Positions 49,215 to 58,745 of a stretch of DNA of 64,000 bases are shown in pieces. How positions within the stretch are numbered: the stretch's first letter is position 1; each line of letters begins with the position of its first letter. This stretch comes from Epiperipatus broadwayi (lineage: Eukaryota; Onychophora; Udeonychophora; Euonychophora; Peripatidae), in NCBI GenBank assembly GCA_028023455.1, contig JAQFVV010000027.1, forward strand, positions 9,485,845-9,549,844, in the 5' to 3' direction. A model generated the notes under the pieces. It searched no databases and was not told the DNA's origin. It saw only the letters and a list, made by a program, of their open reading frames with translations. A program made the translations under genes and the position numbers.

Positions 49215-49480
49215 ATCAGTAGTGCTTTTTAATGGGATGACTGGGCAGGAATCTAAGGGTCCAGGTTCGAATCCCAGGCTAGTACTATCACTGGTCAGAC
49301 CAGCAACACCTGAAAAATAGGGGAGAATAATACCTCTCAAAACATTATGCATATACTAACCTGTTTGATTTGCTATTACTAACAGTTGAATGTATTGGGA
49401 ATATTTAAACAAATTGAAATTTTTCTAAAGGAGGTCCAATACTCATATTAGATGTTGGAAATAGTCCAATATAAAAATAC
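49215..49480 (+). repeat. Inverted repeat copy 2
   Basis: Partner of 48685-48950: box B GGTTCGAATCC at 49264-49274, then ACCTGAAAAATAGGGGAGAA (the hammerhead-like region, core decayed to CUGAAAA and CAAAA), and the tail ATACTCATATTAGATG. Confidence 0.7.
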
Positions 49481-49499
49481 AATGAGGAACAACTGCTTC

Positions 49500-50610
49500 A
49501 TAATGCTGCAAATATGGATAATAAATTATAAGTATAGTTTTATTCAGCCAGGTACAAACATAACATCATAAAATCATTAAGGCCTTCTTTAAAAGGTCTT
49601 GTATTATGGAAGTGGATAAAGGTCTGGACGTATTCATAAGATGCAATCAAATAAGAATACTTAAAAGAAAAAAAGAATTGCCTAATAAAAAATAATTTAT
49701 TAATAAGACAGAACTTGATCTTATAATAACACTATGGATTGTGTAATTAAAAAATGATTAAAAATAGAAAATGTTTTATAGTGAATATGAGTAGAATTTT
49801 TGTTAGCATCCAAGGAAATCTTTGAAAAAGAAAATAAATTTAAATAATTATAATGAGAACAATAACATCCAAAAATTTTATGAGTAGCCCAGTTCATAAG
49901 TCTGTACTTTGGACACAGCAGAGTGTGTGAAATAAAGAAATAAATAGAAAGCATTAAAATAACATATTTTAAATTGAGAAATGAAAGAGTAAAAATAATA
50001 AAATCATTCATTCCTTTATGTATATGTCAAGTGATGATGAGTGAAAAAAATTATAGATTGAGGTATGTGTTTGTATATAAATACATGTAGGAATTCCCAA
50101 TTGTATTTTGTATTTGGTTAAGCCATTTCTTTGTAGAGACATTGATCCGAAGATGTGTCTGTGTTTGAAACCCCCGCTATGATAATGATGCGCCAGGAGA
50201 GAAAAGTCCAGGCATCATTAACAGTGTAGCTGGAAGGAAAATTCCCAGTGAGTTAATAAGGAAAGAATATCTTAAGCAGAATGTGAAGTAGAAATAGTTC
50301 TGCCAGCTGCAGATTCCAAGTCCAAGTTTTTCATCCATATTGTACAAAATTGGCCTGTGCTGTAATCATGAGTTCCGCAAAAAACTAAATGTGGTTTAAT
50401 CAACCCCCTTGATCTGTATGTGTTATGTAAAATCCTTAAGTTCGATACCTCTATGTACTTATTCATTGTAAATATTACTCTTTATTATACTTATCTATAT
50501 GGAAAGTATAAAAAATTTTCTTATTTAAAATAAAATATATAGAATAAAAATAGCCAATGCCTAAGGAAAAGAATTGATTCTATTTTACTTCTAAATTGGG
50601 AGGGGTGTAG
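49500..50610. other. AT-rich stretch, nothing recognised
   Basis: Short frames at 49721-50011 and 50272-50466 lack motifs. Confidence 0.4.
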
Positions 50611-51650
50611 GTGACATATACATGTGTATGTGTTAATAAAATATTTTAAAAGAATATTCAAGAAAAGAAAATAATATATTTTTTTATAAATCAAAAGTCT
50701 GATTAAAGCCTATTGTAATGTAGGAATTTTGAGAGTTACTATTTTAAAAGAACACATCTATTCTTTTGACTAAAAGAAAATTCTGATGGATTATAAAAAA
50801 TTAAATTATAATTTTAAATATGTAAAAATAATGTAAGGATTATAAAATTATTTAGTGAAAAGAATTTAATAGTAAATGATTGTACAAATAATTACTGAAA
50901 CTATTTAGAGATCATATATTTTGTGAATTATTTGATCAGGAAGGGGATTATGTTTTATTAGAAATTAGGAATATTTCCAACTGATTAAATAATCAAAATT
51001 GTAATTAAGAAAAAGAGGATTTACTAATTAATTTTAAAAAGGGAATTTGAAAAACTAATCAATAATGTGGGTAGTCTCAGACAATGATTGGCAAGGGTAT
51101 AAAAATTACAAAATTTCTATTGTATTGATTCTGCTGAGTTTTTCTGTTAAGATTCTGTTATTTAGTTTACTGTCAGTTCAGTAGTAGCTACACTCATTCT
51201 ATTACAGCTTGTTGTACAAAGTTTGGTGATTCCTTCATCGAGAATAACTAGTTTATCCATCAGAAGTGTATAGCTATATACATGGACATCTTAATATCCT
51301 GTGTTGCTAAGCTATCAGAAGGGTGTTCGTTCGATGTTTACTCAGTTCTTTCATTGACCCCCCAAATGCATTAAATATCTTTGACCACCATTGCTGAGGT
51401 ACCTAACTGTCATCAGAAAAGAGTATTGCTGAACAGGACTAACTGCTAAAAGATACCAGGAATCTCAGTTATGTGTTCAAGAAGACAATAGAGTACTCCA
51501 GAAACAAAAGCTTTAATAAAACCTAGGTAAATATATAGATATATAAACAAAGCAAAACAAAACTCCATATAGTAGTGCCATCTGTGCTAAACAGAGTAAT
51601 CAATGGACGCAAGAAGGCTTGTGCATAAAATCCCTATCTAATGCCTACTC

Positions 51651-51709
51651 ATCCAATATCCCCAGACTAGTTTCTGGCTTGTGGCCTTCGTCAGTGAGGA
51701 GCTTTGGAT
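51651..51709 (-). ncRNA. Hammerhead ribozyme type I, family 2, intact core
   Basis: Minus strand 5' to 3': AUCCAA, loop AGC, UCCUCA, core CUGACGA (51688-51694), stem II GGC/GCC capped by CACAA and flanked by A residues, GAAA (51671-51674), stem III AC/GU with loop UA, triplet GUC, UGGGGA, loop UA, UUGGAU. UCCUCA pairs UGGGGA (one U-G) and AUCCAA pairs UUGGAU. All invariant core bases are present. Cleavage predicted between 51665 and 51664. Confidence 0.9.
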
Positions 51710-52108
51710 CTGAGAGCACTGCATCTAGATCTTATGGTCTAATGCAACCCTCTAGCAACCACCTTTTATCTCTACTTAACTACAAAACTATGAGCATGAA
51801 ATTGAAAACACAAAAAATATTTTCAATCTAAGCTTAATAGCTTATATAGTCATATGGGTCTGAACTCAGTTCAGCACCCATACATTTTGGTGTCTTTGGC
51901 TCTTTAACAACCATAGCCACCACTACCCTATTAAGCAGGATTGGTGTTAAACCAGCAAGCATCAAATGATCACATCTCCAATACTAGCACATAATTGTTT
52001 ATAAACAAAGCAAAGCAAAACTCCATATAGTAGTGCCACCTGTGCTAAACAGAGTAATCAATGGACACCAGAAGGCTTGTGCATAAAATCCCTATCTAAT
52101 GCCTACTC

Positions 52109-52143
52109 ATCCAATATCCCCAGACTAGTTTCTGGCTTGTGGC
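52109..52143 (-). ncRNA. Truncated hammerhead, 3' half only
   Basis: Contains stem II 3' strand, GAAA, CUAGUC and the 3' stem I, identical to the 51651-51709 copy, but is cut at 52143 inside the stem II loop, where the inverted arm begins. Confidence 0.85.
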
Positions 52144-52476
52144 ACAGGTGGCACTACTATATAGAGTTTTGCTTTGCTTTGTTTATAAACAATTATGTGC
52201 TAGTATTGGAGATGTGATTATGTGATGCTTGCTGGTTTAACACCAATCCTGCCTAATAGGGTAGTGGTGGCTATGGTTGTTAAAGAGCCAAAGACACCAA
52301 AATGTATGGGTGCTGAACTGAGTTCAGACCCATATGACTATATAAGCTATTGAGCTTAGATTGAAATATTTTTTGTGTTTTCAATTTCATGCTCATAGTT
52401 TTGTAGTTAAGTAGAGATAAAAGGTGGTTGCTAGAGGGTTGCATTAGATCCTAAGATCTAGATGCAGTGCTCTCAG

Positions 52477-52535
52477 ATCCAAAGCTCCTCACTGACGAAG
52501 GCCACAAGCCAGAAACTAGTCTGGGGATATTGGAT
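52477..52535 (+). ncRNA. Hammerhead ribozyme type I, family 2, intact core
   Basis: Same structure as 51651-51709 on the opposite strand: AUCCAA (52477-52482), UCCUCA, CUGACGA (52492-52498), stem II, GAAA (52512-52515), CUAGUC with predicted cleavage after C52521, UGGGGA, UUGGAU (52530-52535). Confidence 0.9.
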
Positions 52536-53164
52536 GAGTAGGCATTAGATAGGGATTTTATGCACAAGCCTTCTGGCGTCCATTGATTACTCTGTTTAGC
52601 ACAGATGGCACTACTATATGGAGTTTTGCTTTGCTTTGTTTATAAACAATTATGTGCTAGTATTGGAGATGTGATCATGTGATGCTTGCTGGTTTATATA
52701 GATATATGATACATCCAAAGTCTAGACAAATTTTATTCTCTTTACAACTTTATAAAAGTAAAAGTTTGAATTATAATTAATGTAATTTAATTTACTTTTT
52801 ATTTTGATTATTGTTGCTATGTATAAATATGTTGTTTTAAGTGATTAATTTGGCTTAATTCTCTCTCTTCATACCTCACTATATAATATTAATTAAGATC
52901 AACTTGTAGCAGTTATGTGTGTTTTTCATATACATTGTCTGGTAGCATGTCAGTTTTTTACTCTTTGTGCTAGCCAAGGGAATCGAGAGCTTAAAGAGTT
53001 TTAAAACCTTTTGTTGATATGCAAGTCAGATTTAGCTGTATGGCACCTGAGGATTTATTCTCAATATAAATAAAAGTATCACTTCTTGCAGTTACAGAAA
53101 GTGGCTGCAGGTTGTATATTTATATACCATCTCAATCTGACACTGGTATGGTTAATGTGTAAAA

Positions 53165-53570
53165 TATATTAACCCAATAACTCTTCTGCTTGTATAACGA
53201 TATTGCAAATATATATAAAGTGTTGTTAAAGTTTAAAATATTAAATAAAACAGTAATTAGTTATAGCAAATTTCTATTATAATAAAATTAAATTACCTTA
53301 TTTGTTGGTATACCTTTCATTTTTTGACATTGGGTAGTTCTTTGAATATGAACAATGTCAAAAACTTATATTTAATCAGTATCATCTTTGAAGACTATTA
53401 CCTAATAAGTACAACATTTATCTGATTCTTTCATATATGTGTTAGCCACATCCTATTCTTTCATATATGTGTTACCACATCCTGATGTGCACATCTATAT
53501 AAATCACTCCTAACTTTAAAAGAATAGGCAATAATACAGCAGATTGAATTAAATTTAAATATTCGCATCC
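53165..53570. other. AT-rich stretch with a 30 bp tandem duplication
   Basis: ATTCTTTCATATATGTGTTA occurs twice in tandem around 53425-53485. No gene. Confidence 0.6.
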
Positions 53571-53575
53571 TTCTA

Positions 53576-53945
53576 TAATGTGCTCTCTGGATGACTTTTG
53601 GCAGTGTAATATTTATTGTTGCATTATGCATAAAGAAATTGGTTTCATTATTTATATTAGTATGTTTTCCCCCCAAAGAATGTGGGCAGATTCACATTTA
53701 ATATTAAATTATTGCTACCAGAAGTATTCCGTCCAAATACATTTTATGATCAATTTTATCTAATGTGCTCTCTGGATGACTTTTGGCAGTGTAATATTTA
53801 AAGTTGCATTATGCATAAAGGAATTGGTTTCATTATTTATATTAGTATGTTTTTCCCCCAAAGAATGTGGGCAGATTCACATTTAATATTAAATTATTGC
53901 TACCAGAAGTATTCCGTCCAAATACATTTTATGATCAATTTTATC
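53576..53945. repeat. Tandem duplication, 2 x 185 bp
   Basis: TAATGTGCTCTCTGGATGAC starts at 53576 and 53761. The copies differ at only a few positions, so the duplication is recent. No coding content. Confidence 0.95.
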
Positions 53946-53949
53946 TATT

Positions 53950-54335
53950 ACTAATTTGACATATATTGACCAAGATGTTTTAAATACTACCTTATTTTAA
54001 TTTATTATTATTAATTACTTTTTGAAAAACCATTGAACACTGCTTTATCTTTTTCTATTTATTGTTGTCCTTTTTTCTTTTATTTTATATTTTGTAAAGT
54101 CTTAACTTCTTGTTTAAATTGGGAATTTTTTAATTTCTGCTTATTGGTTTTCATTTTTAAGGATAATTGTTTTACCTACAGTAGACATTTAACTGTATTT
54201 TCATTTTACTATTTAATTAATGGTTTGAAATGTCCTAAAGTTTTGAATCCGAGCACACTTACCTATCTTAATAACTATAGCAGGAATAAATGCTGGTAGG
54301 TATCTCCATGTTGATCTGGAAGATTTTAATATTTA
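53950..54335. other. AT-rich stretch, nothing recognised
   Basis: No supported feature. Confidence 0.4.
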
Positions 54336-54339
54336 GAAC

Positions 54340-54490
54340 TATTTTGTGACATTTTAAATATTGAGAACTATCACATGACATTTAATATTGAGATCTTGTG
54401 ACATTTAATATTGAGAATGATCATATGAAACATTTAATATTGAGAATGATCATATGACACATTTAATATTGCAACCTATCATGTGACACA
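54340..54490. repeat. Minisatellite of ~30 bp units
   Basis: Five imperfect units built on ACATTTAATATTGAGAATGA plus TCATATGAC, directly adjacent and without unique spacers. Not a CRISPR-like array. Confidence 0.8.
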
Positions 54491-54571
54491 TAACTATAAT
54501 GGGACCAAGGTTATATTTGCCTTAGATGTGCTTCATGTTCTTCTTTCAACTGTTTTTTTTTCCCTATGTCA

Positions 54572-54665
54572 TAGCATCGGCCGGGACGCGAACCCACAAC
54601 TGTCTGCAACCAACTACTTGCTTGTAAGGTAGCTGCGATGACCTCTTGGCTAACAACGCTTGACA
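54572..54665 (-). repeat. tRNA-derived SINE head
   Basis: Minus strand has box A TAGCCAAGAGG (54642-54652) and box B GGTTCGCGTCC (54584-54594). The 5' GCGUUGU can pair six of seven positions with the 3' end CCGAUGC in acceptor-stem fashion. A clean cloverleaf is not obtained, so it is more likely a SINE head than a functional tRNA. Markedly GC-richer than the surroundings. Confidence 0.6.
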
Positions 54666-54669
54666 CCTT

Positions 54670-55125
54670 TCAACTGTTTATGTGATAAATATCAAGTTTT
54701 ACTTCATTTAAAATCTTCAGAAAGTAGAATTAGTTTGTTGTGGGAGGGAAAGCATTGCAACTACCCTCAGGCCATCTTAAAATAATTAGCCCAACAAAAT
54801 AAGATCTTTTAGAGAAAAAATGCACTCTATTTAAATAACTAAATCTACAAAAACAGCCTTATTCCAATATTGCACTTTCTAAAAAAAAAAAAATCTGATT
54901 CGTTTTAAATTTTATGTGGAATATATATTCACACATAAATGATATAATAGGTATATTTAGTATTATCTAATTATTAATGTACAGAAATGTATGTTTAGAT
55001 TACCATTTCCACATTTAGTTGCCTTGGGGCCATTCCGACCCTAAATCTAATAATATTAGTAAGTCTGTATTATGAAGAAATTGGGCACATTTCTGATAAT
55101 TGTTCCAGGGCTATTCTAATCCTAA
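54670..55125. other. AT-rich stretch, nothing recognised
   Basis: No supported feature. Confidence 0.4.
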
Positions 55126-55129
55126 ATCT

Positions 55130-55660
55130 AATTAATATTAATAATTTTTATTAGTCATTCATTATACTAGATCCATTTAATTAATAATATTTCTGTAGTG
55201 TAATTTTTACTACACCACTCTCGTACAACGTAGGGACTACTTTTAACACTTTATGGATGAGTGCAATCATAAACATATGACCAAAAACATGTGAAAAAGA
55301 TGTATGATCCCCAAGACGCACATTTCTTGTTGAATGAGCACTCATCAGTTAGCCAAGATCACAATTGCTTACACATTTTTTTATCACTGTTTAGTATATA
55401 TAGACAATTATTATAGTTTAATTGATAAGAGTCAAACTTACTGCCCTCATATCTTTGACCCAAGCTACTTGATTGAAATATATTAATAATTTTTATTAGT
55501 CATTCTTTAGACTAGAGATTATCCACTTAATAAATAATATTTCTAGAGTGTAATTTTCACTATAACTCTGCACTCTTCCGCAAAATATTAAAAATGGATA
55601 GAAACCAATTCCTACCTTGTTTGAGAGTGATGTAATGGAAATTACATTACAGAAACATTA
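55130..55660 (-). repeat. Family 1 hammerhead repeat, 345 bp unit in partial tandem
   Basis: TTAGTCATTC and the following CTAGA...ATAATATTTCT block occur at 55151 and 55496, period 345 bp, with one hammerhead between them. This is the longest form of the family 1 unit. The right end (55560-55650) contains an inverted portion (AATTTTCACTATA ... GGAAATTACATTAC). Confidence 0.8.
55301..55365 (-). ncRNA. Hammerhead ribozyme type I, family 1, intact core
   Basis: Minus strand: outer UUGUGAUC pairs GAUCAUA(C)A, inner CUAA pairs UUGG with one U-G, core CUGAUGA (55342-55348), GAAA (55323-55326), triplet GUC (55315-55317). Stem II has accumulated mismatches (GUGCU against AACAA), which is the main defect. 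Predicted cleavage after the C of GUC. Confidence 0.7.
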
Positions 55661-55789
55661 TTTATTAATAAAGTAATTCAATATTGTGAATAACAGGAAT
55701 ATGCAGAACATTTTGAATTGAGATGATATTAAGTACATTAAGACAAATAGATATCATGTAAATAGGCATATACTTAGATATATAAAAAT

Positions 55790-56010
55790 TGGGGGAAAAA
55801 AAAAATGTAAAAAAATTGCTTTTATTCACATAAATGCATTAAAAGGTAAAAAAAAAAAAATTTCCCCAGGTTTCGCAATATTCTTGACATTATGTGACAC
55901 TCATGTTCAAAAGTTCGTAGATTATTCTGAACATAAATGTGCAGGCTTTTACTTTGGTCATATAATGTTAAGAATATTGTGAAAACTGAAGAAAATTTAT
56001 TTTTAGGGCA
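55790..56010. mobile_element. Hairpin-forming non-coding repeat (MITE-like)
   Basis: GTTTCGCAATATTCTTGACA at 55870 is mirrored by TTAAGAATATTGTGAAAAC near 55975, with a second inner pair (GTTCA / TGAAC). No coding capacity. Confidence 0.5.
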
Positions 56011-56019
56011 TTTGTTTTG

Positions 56020-56560
56020 TTTTTTGCACTTTTCTATTTTTTAGTTGTTTGTAGTTCCAGAAATTAAGAATGATAAAAACTTTAAATATAATTTGATACT
56101 GCTAGATGGCACTACCATACAGAATAAAAAAGTTAATTTTTTTCACAAATTTTTTTGCTGAAATTGTTTGCATACTAAATGTATTATCATTGGGAATATG
56201 TATATATGGCACTTTCAACTAAATCGGAGATGGGTGAAAATTGAGTTACAAGATTTTATCTAGACTGATTAAATGTTAAGTACAAGTGCCTAATGAAACA
56301 GTACTGTAGAGCTGAAAGTAAGCATTTTTCAACTGTTTATATATTGAATAACCATTCATGTCACTGAAATTCATGTCAGATTTCAATATTGAATGCTGAC
56401 ATAGCTTTGAGTTCAAATTCCTGTTCTGATGATGATTGTTTTGGAGTTTGTGGTAACCTACTTCATTTCAAAAAGTTGTACTATTCAACAAGAACTTATT
56501 TTTATACATGAGAGATTTTCATTGGTAAAGAACATTACTATTGTTATCATAAAAACTACA
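56020..56560. other. AT-rich stretch, nothing recognised
   Basis: No supported feature. Confidence 0.4.
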
Positions 56561-56569
56561 TGTACAAAT

Positions 56570-56745
56570 ATGCATTAATTGTAGTGTAGTTTTCACTACT
56601 CCATTCTCATGCAAGATAGAGAACTAGTTTCTATCTACTTTTAACACCTTGTGGAATCATAAACATATGTGGATAGAAATCAATCCCTACCTTGCGTGAG
56701 AGTGGTGTAGTAAAAATTATACTGCAGAATTATTTATTAAGTGTG
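56570..56745. repeat. Family 1 repeat ends in inverted arrangement, no ribozyme
   Basis: GTAGTTTTCACTACTCCATTCTC ... TTAACACCTTGTGGAATCAT meets GTGGATAGAAATCAAT ... GTGTAGTAAAAATTATAC head-to-head. Only the outer ends of the family 1 unit are present; the hammerhead segment was lost. Confidence 0.65.
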
Positions 56746-56879
56746 TGCTATCAAAAGAATGAGAGAAAAATAAAGTTTGCTCCCTGTTGTCAGCATCAGT
56801 AATAATTACTACTTTTCTGCCATCTAGTGTAAATTTTAGTAATCAATAGATGACAGATAGTAACGCTTATCAATTCCTT

Positions 56880-56940
56880 ACCCAAATATCTTCAGACTAG
56901 TTTCTAGCTTACAGCTTTCATCAGTGAGAAGTTTTTGGAT
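56880..56940 (-). ncRNA. Hammerhead ribozyme type I, family 2, intact core
   Basis: Minus strand: AUCCAAA pairs UUUGGGU. Inner UUCUCA meets UGAAGA with one mismatch. Core CUGAUGA (56918-56924), stem II AGC/GCU capped by UGUAA, GAAA (56901-56904) and GUC are all present. Stem II here is AGC/GCU where other copies have GGC/GCC, a compensated change. Predicted cleavage between 56895 and 56894. Confidence 0.85.
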
Positions 56941-57040
56941 TTTTTTTTTTTTTGATCATAGCATTTGGACCTTTTTGGATCTAATATACCTTTTCGTTAG
57001 CAGCAATTAGATCTAAAAAGTCCAAGGATATGTTAAAAAA

Positions 57041-57099
57041 ATCCAAGAAACTCCTCATTGATGAAAGCCATAAGCTAGAAAATATGGAAATATGTGGAT
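57041..57099 (+). ncRNA. Degenerate hammerhead, family 2
   Basis: UUGAUGA (C3 changed to U), stem II AGC/GCU with loop CAUAA, and GAAA intact; the cleavage region is altered to AUAU and the outer UUGGAU to GUGGAU. Probably inactive. Confidence 0.7.
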
Positions 57100-57389
57100 A
57101 AGACAGCACTGAATAGGGATTTATTAAACACTACTATCTGGCATCTATTGTTATTAAAGCTTACATAAAATGGCAAAAGTATAGGAGAATAAAGAATTAA
57201 CGAATAGCAGTGAGTCATTAAAATCACATGATTTGTTGTTCATCATGTGATTATTTGTTCATCACGTGATTTTTAAATATAGGCATTTCAATTCGAATAT
57301 GCTAATCCATTATTTTGTTTATTTAACAATATGCAAAACTGTCCTTTAACTTTTCATTTCAGGAAACAACACATGTTTAATTGTAGATC

Positions 57390-57800
57390 TTCAATATTTT
57401 TTATCCTCTGCCATACCTTCCCAAAAACAAGAATCAACATTGCATATCTTTAGAATGTCTTTGACATCTTTTATAACATAAACAATCTGCATCATCCATG
57501 CAACCCATGCTCAGTTCATCATAGAACACCCTTTTAGGAGGTCTTGCATTGTTCATTTATTTTACATGTCCAATTCATCAAAGGTGTGATTTTATAACCA
57601 TAGACTCTATAGTATCATATCCTGCAAGTTGATGGACATTTCGATTAGTCTTATGCTCTTGCCATTGTATATTAAAATTTTACAAAACATCCTTAATTTC
57701 TAATATCTGTATGTTATATCAATAGGGTGTCCAAATTTGGAATCCATGCTGCACTTTAATGTCTTCAGTCCACCTTCCTATTTAAACATTACCAAAATAA
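57390..57800 (-). pseudogene. LINE C-terminal fragment
   Basis: Minus strand reads YDTIESMVIKSHL, IGHVK, ARPPKRVFYDELSMG and YKRCQRHSKDMQC across a few stops. The IESM-KS-L-W-GHV...LPKR-FY-ELS-G...RYKD order is the C-terminal end of CR1/RTE-like LINE reverse transcriptases. Its wording differs from the fragments at 11540 and 18675, so it is another LINE lineage. Confidence 0.65.
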
Positions 57801-58090
57801 TTTATTTTTTTTTGAGTTGATAATCATTCATACTAAAGGCTGATTAAGATTTTTCTTTAATCATTGACTGGTAAAGTATTTGAGTTTTTTGAACATGAAT
57901 TACTAAACCTATAATTGTCTTTTAAACAGGCAAATGTAGCACAATTGTTGGCATACTGTAAATATAGAATTCAAGAAAAGTTCTTAAAACAGAGGCAAAC
58001 TCTCCATACGGTATTGTCATCCAGTGCAAACTAGAGTAATCAATGGATGCAAGAAGGTTTATGCATAAAATCCCTATCTGATGCCTACTC

Positions 58091-58149
58091 GTCCAATATC
58101 TCCAGACTAATTTCTAGCTTGTGGCATTTATCTGTAAGGAGCCTTGGAT
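58091..58149 (-). ncRNA. Degenerate hammerhead, family 2
   Basis: AUCCAA pairs UUGGAC, GAAA and GUC are present, but the core reads CAGAUAA, losing U4 and G8. Inactive by expectation. Confidence 0.7.
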
Positions 58150-58686
58150 CTGAAGGCACTGGATCAAGATCTTAGGATCTAATGCAATTCTCCAACAGCC
58201 ATCTTTTACCTTTTTAGTTAATTATAAAGCTATGAGTCCAGAATGAAAACATATTAATAATTTGAATCTAAACTTATTCCCTTGTATAGAGATCTGAACT
58301 CAGTTCATTATCTATACATTTTGGTGTTTTTGGTTCTTTAATAACCATGGTCACCATCATCCCATTGGACAGGATTGGTATTAAACCACTGAACATTATA
58401 TGATTACCATTTCTTATGTTTACACAAGCTGTTAAAACAGAGGCAAAACTACCCACACAGTAATACCACCCAATGAAGATAGAGTAATTGATGGATACAA
58501 GAACCAAAGGCACCAAAATGTATAGATACGGACTGAGTTCAGATCTGTATGATTATACAACTAATGAGCTGGATTGAAAATATTAGTGTTTTTATTTTAG
58601 ACTCGTAGATTTATAATTAATTAAAAAATTAAAGATGGTTGCTAGAGAGTTGCATTAGATTTTAAGGTCTAGGGCAGTGCTCTCAG

Positions 58687-58745
58687 ATCCAAGACTTCTC
58701 ACTGATGAAGGCCACAAGCCAGAAACTAGTCTGGGGATATTGGAT
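58687..58745 (+). ncRNA. Hammerhead ribozyme type I, family 2, canonical core
   Basis: AUCCAA (58687-58692), UUCUCA (58696-58701), CUGAUGA (58702-58708), stem II GGC/GCC with CACAA loop, GAAA (58722-58725), CUAGUC with predicted cleavage after C58731, UGGGGA (58732-58737), UUGGAU (58740-58745). Inner stem I pairs at six of six positions with two G-U. Every invariant base is present. Confidence 0.92.

Larger units (their letters stand above)
51545..52695. repeat. Family 2 retrozyme-like palindrome, two inverted partial dimers
   Basis: Left arm on the minus strand (51545-52143) and right arm on the + strand (52144-52695). Within each arm the unit recurs at 458 bp: the block at 51561 recurs at 52019, and 52153 at 52611. 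The predicted cleavage sites at 51665 and 52123 are also 458 bp apart, so the monomer equals the ribozyme-to-ribozyme interval, as in retrozymes. Arms are nearly identical, so the event is recent. No coding capacity. Confidence 0.88.
50620..53160 (+). repeat. LTR-like repeat B, interrupted by a ribozyme repeat
   Basis: 50620-51540 and 52700-53160 together match repeat A (34838-36857 plus 47005-47390). It serves as the empty site for both insertions in A. Its own interruption is the family 2 palindrome at 51545-52695. TATA-like GGTATAAAAA near 51098. Confidence 0.75.
56810..57165. repeat. Family 2 short palindrome with two hammerheads
   Basis: Left arm minus, right arm plus, each containing a hammerhead and the flank ATCAATAGATGACAGATAGT / ACTATCTGGCATCTATTG. 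The unit is shorter than the 458 bp form because the central part is missing. Confidence 0.8.

Noticed and set aside
54340-54490. CRISPR-like array
   Set aside because: Units are contiguous and imperfect with no unique spacers, in a eukaryotic intron: a minisatellite.
54572-54665. Functional tRNA gene
   Set aside because: Box A and B are present but T-stem and anticodon arm do not form properly; more likely a SINE head.
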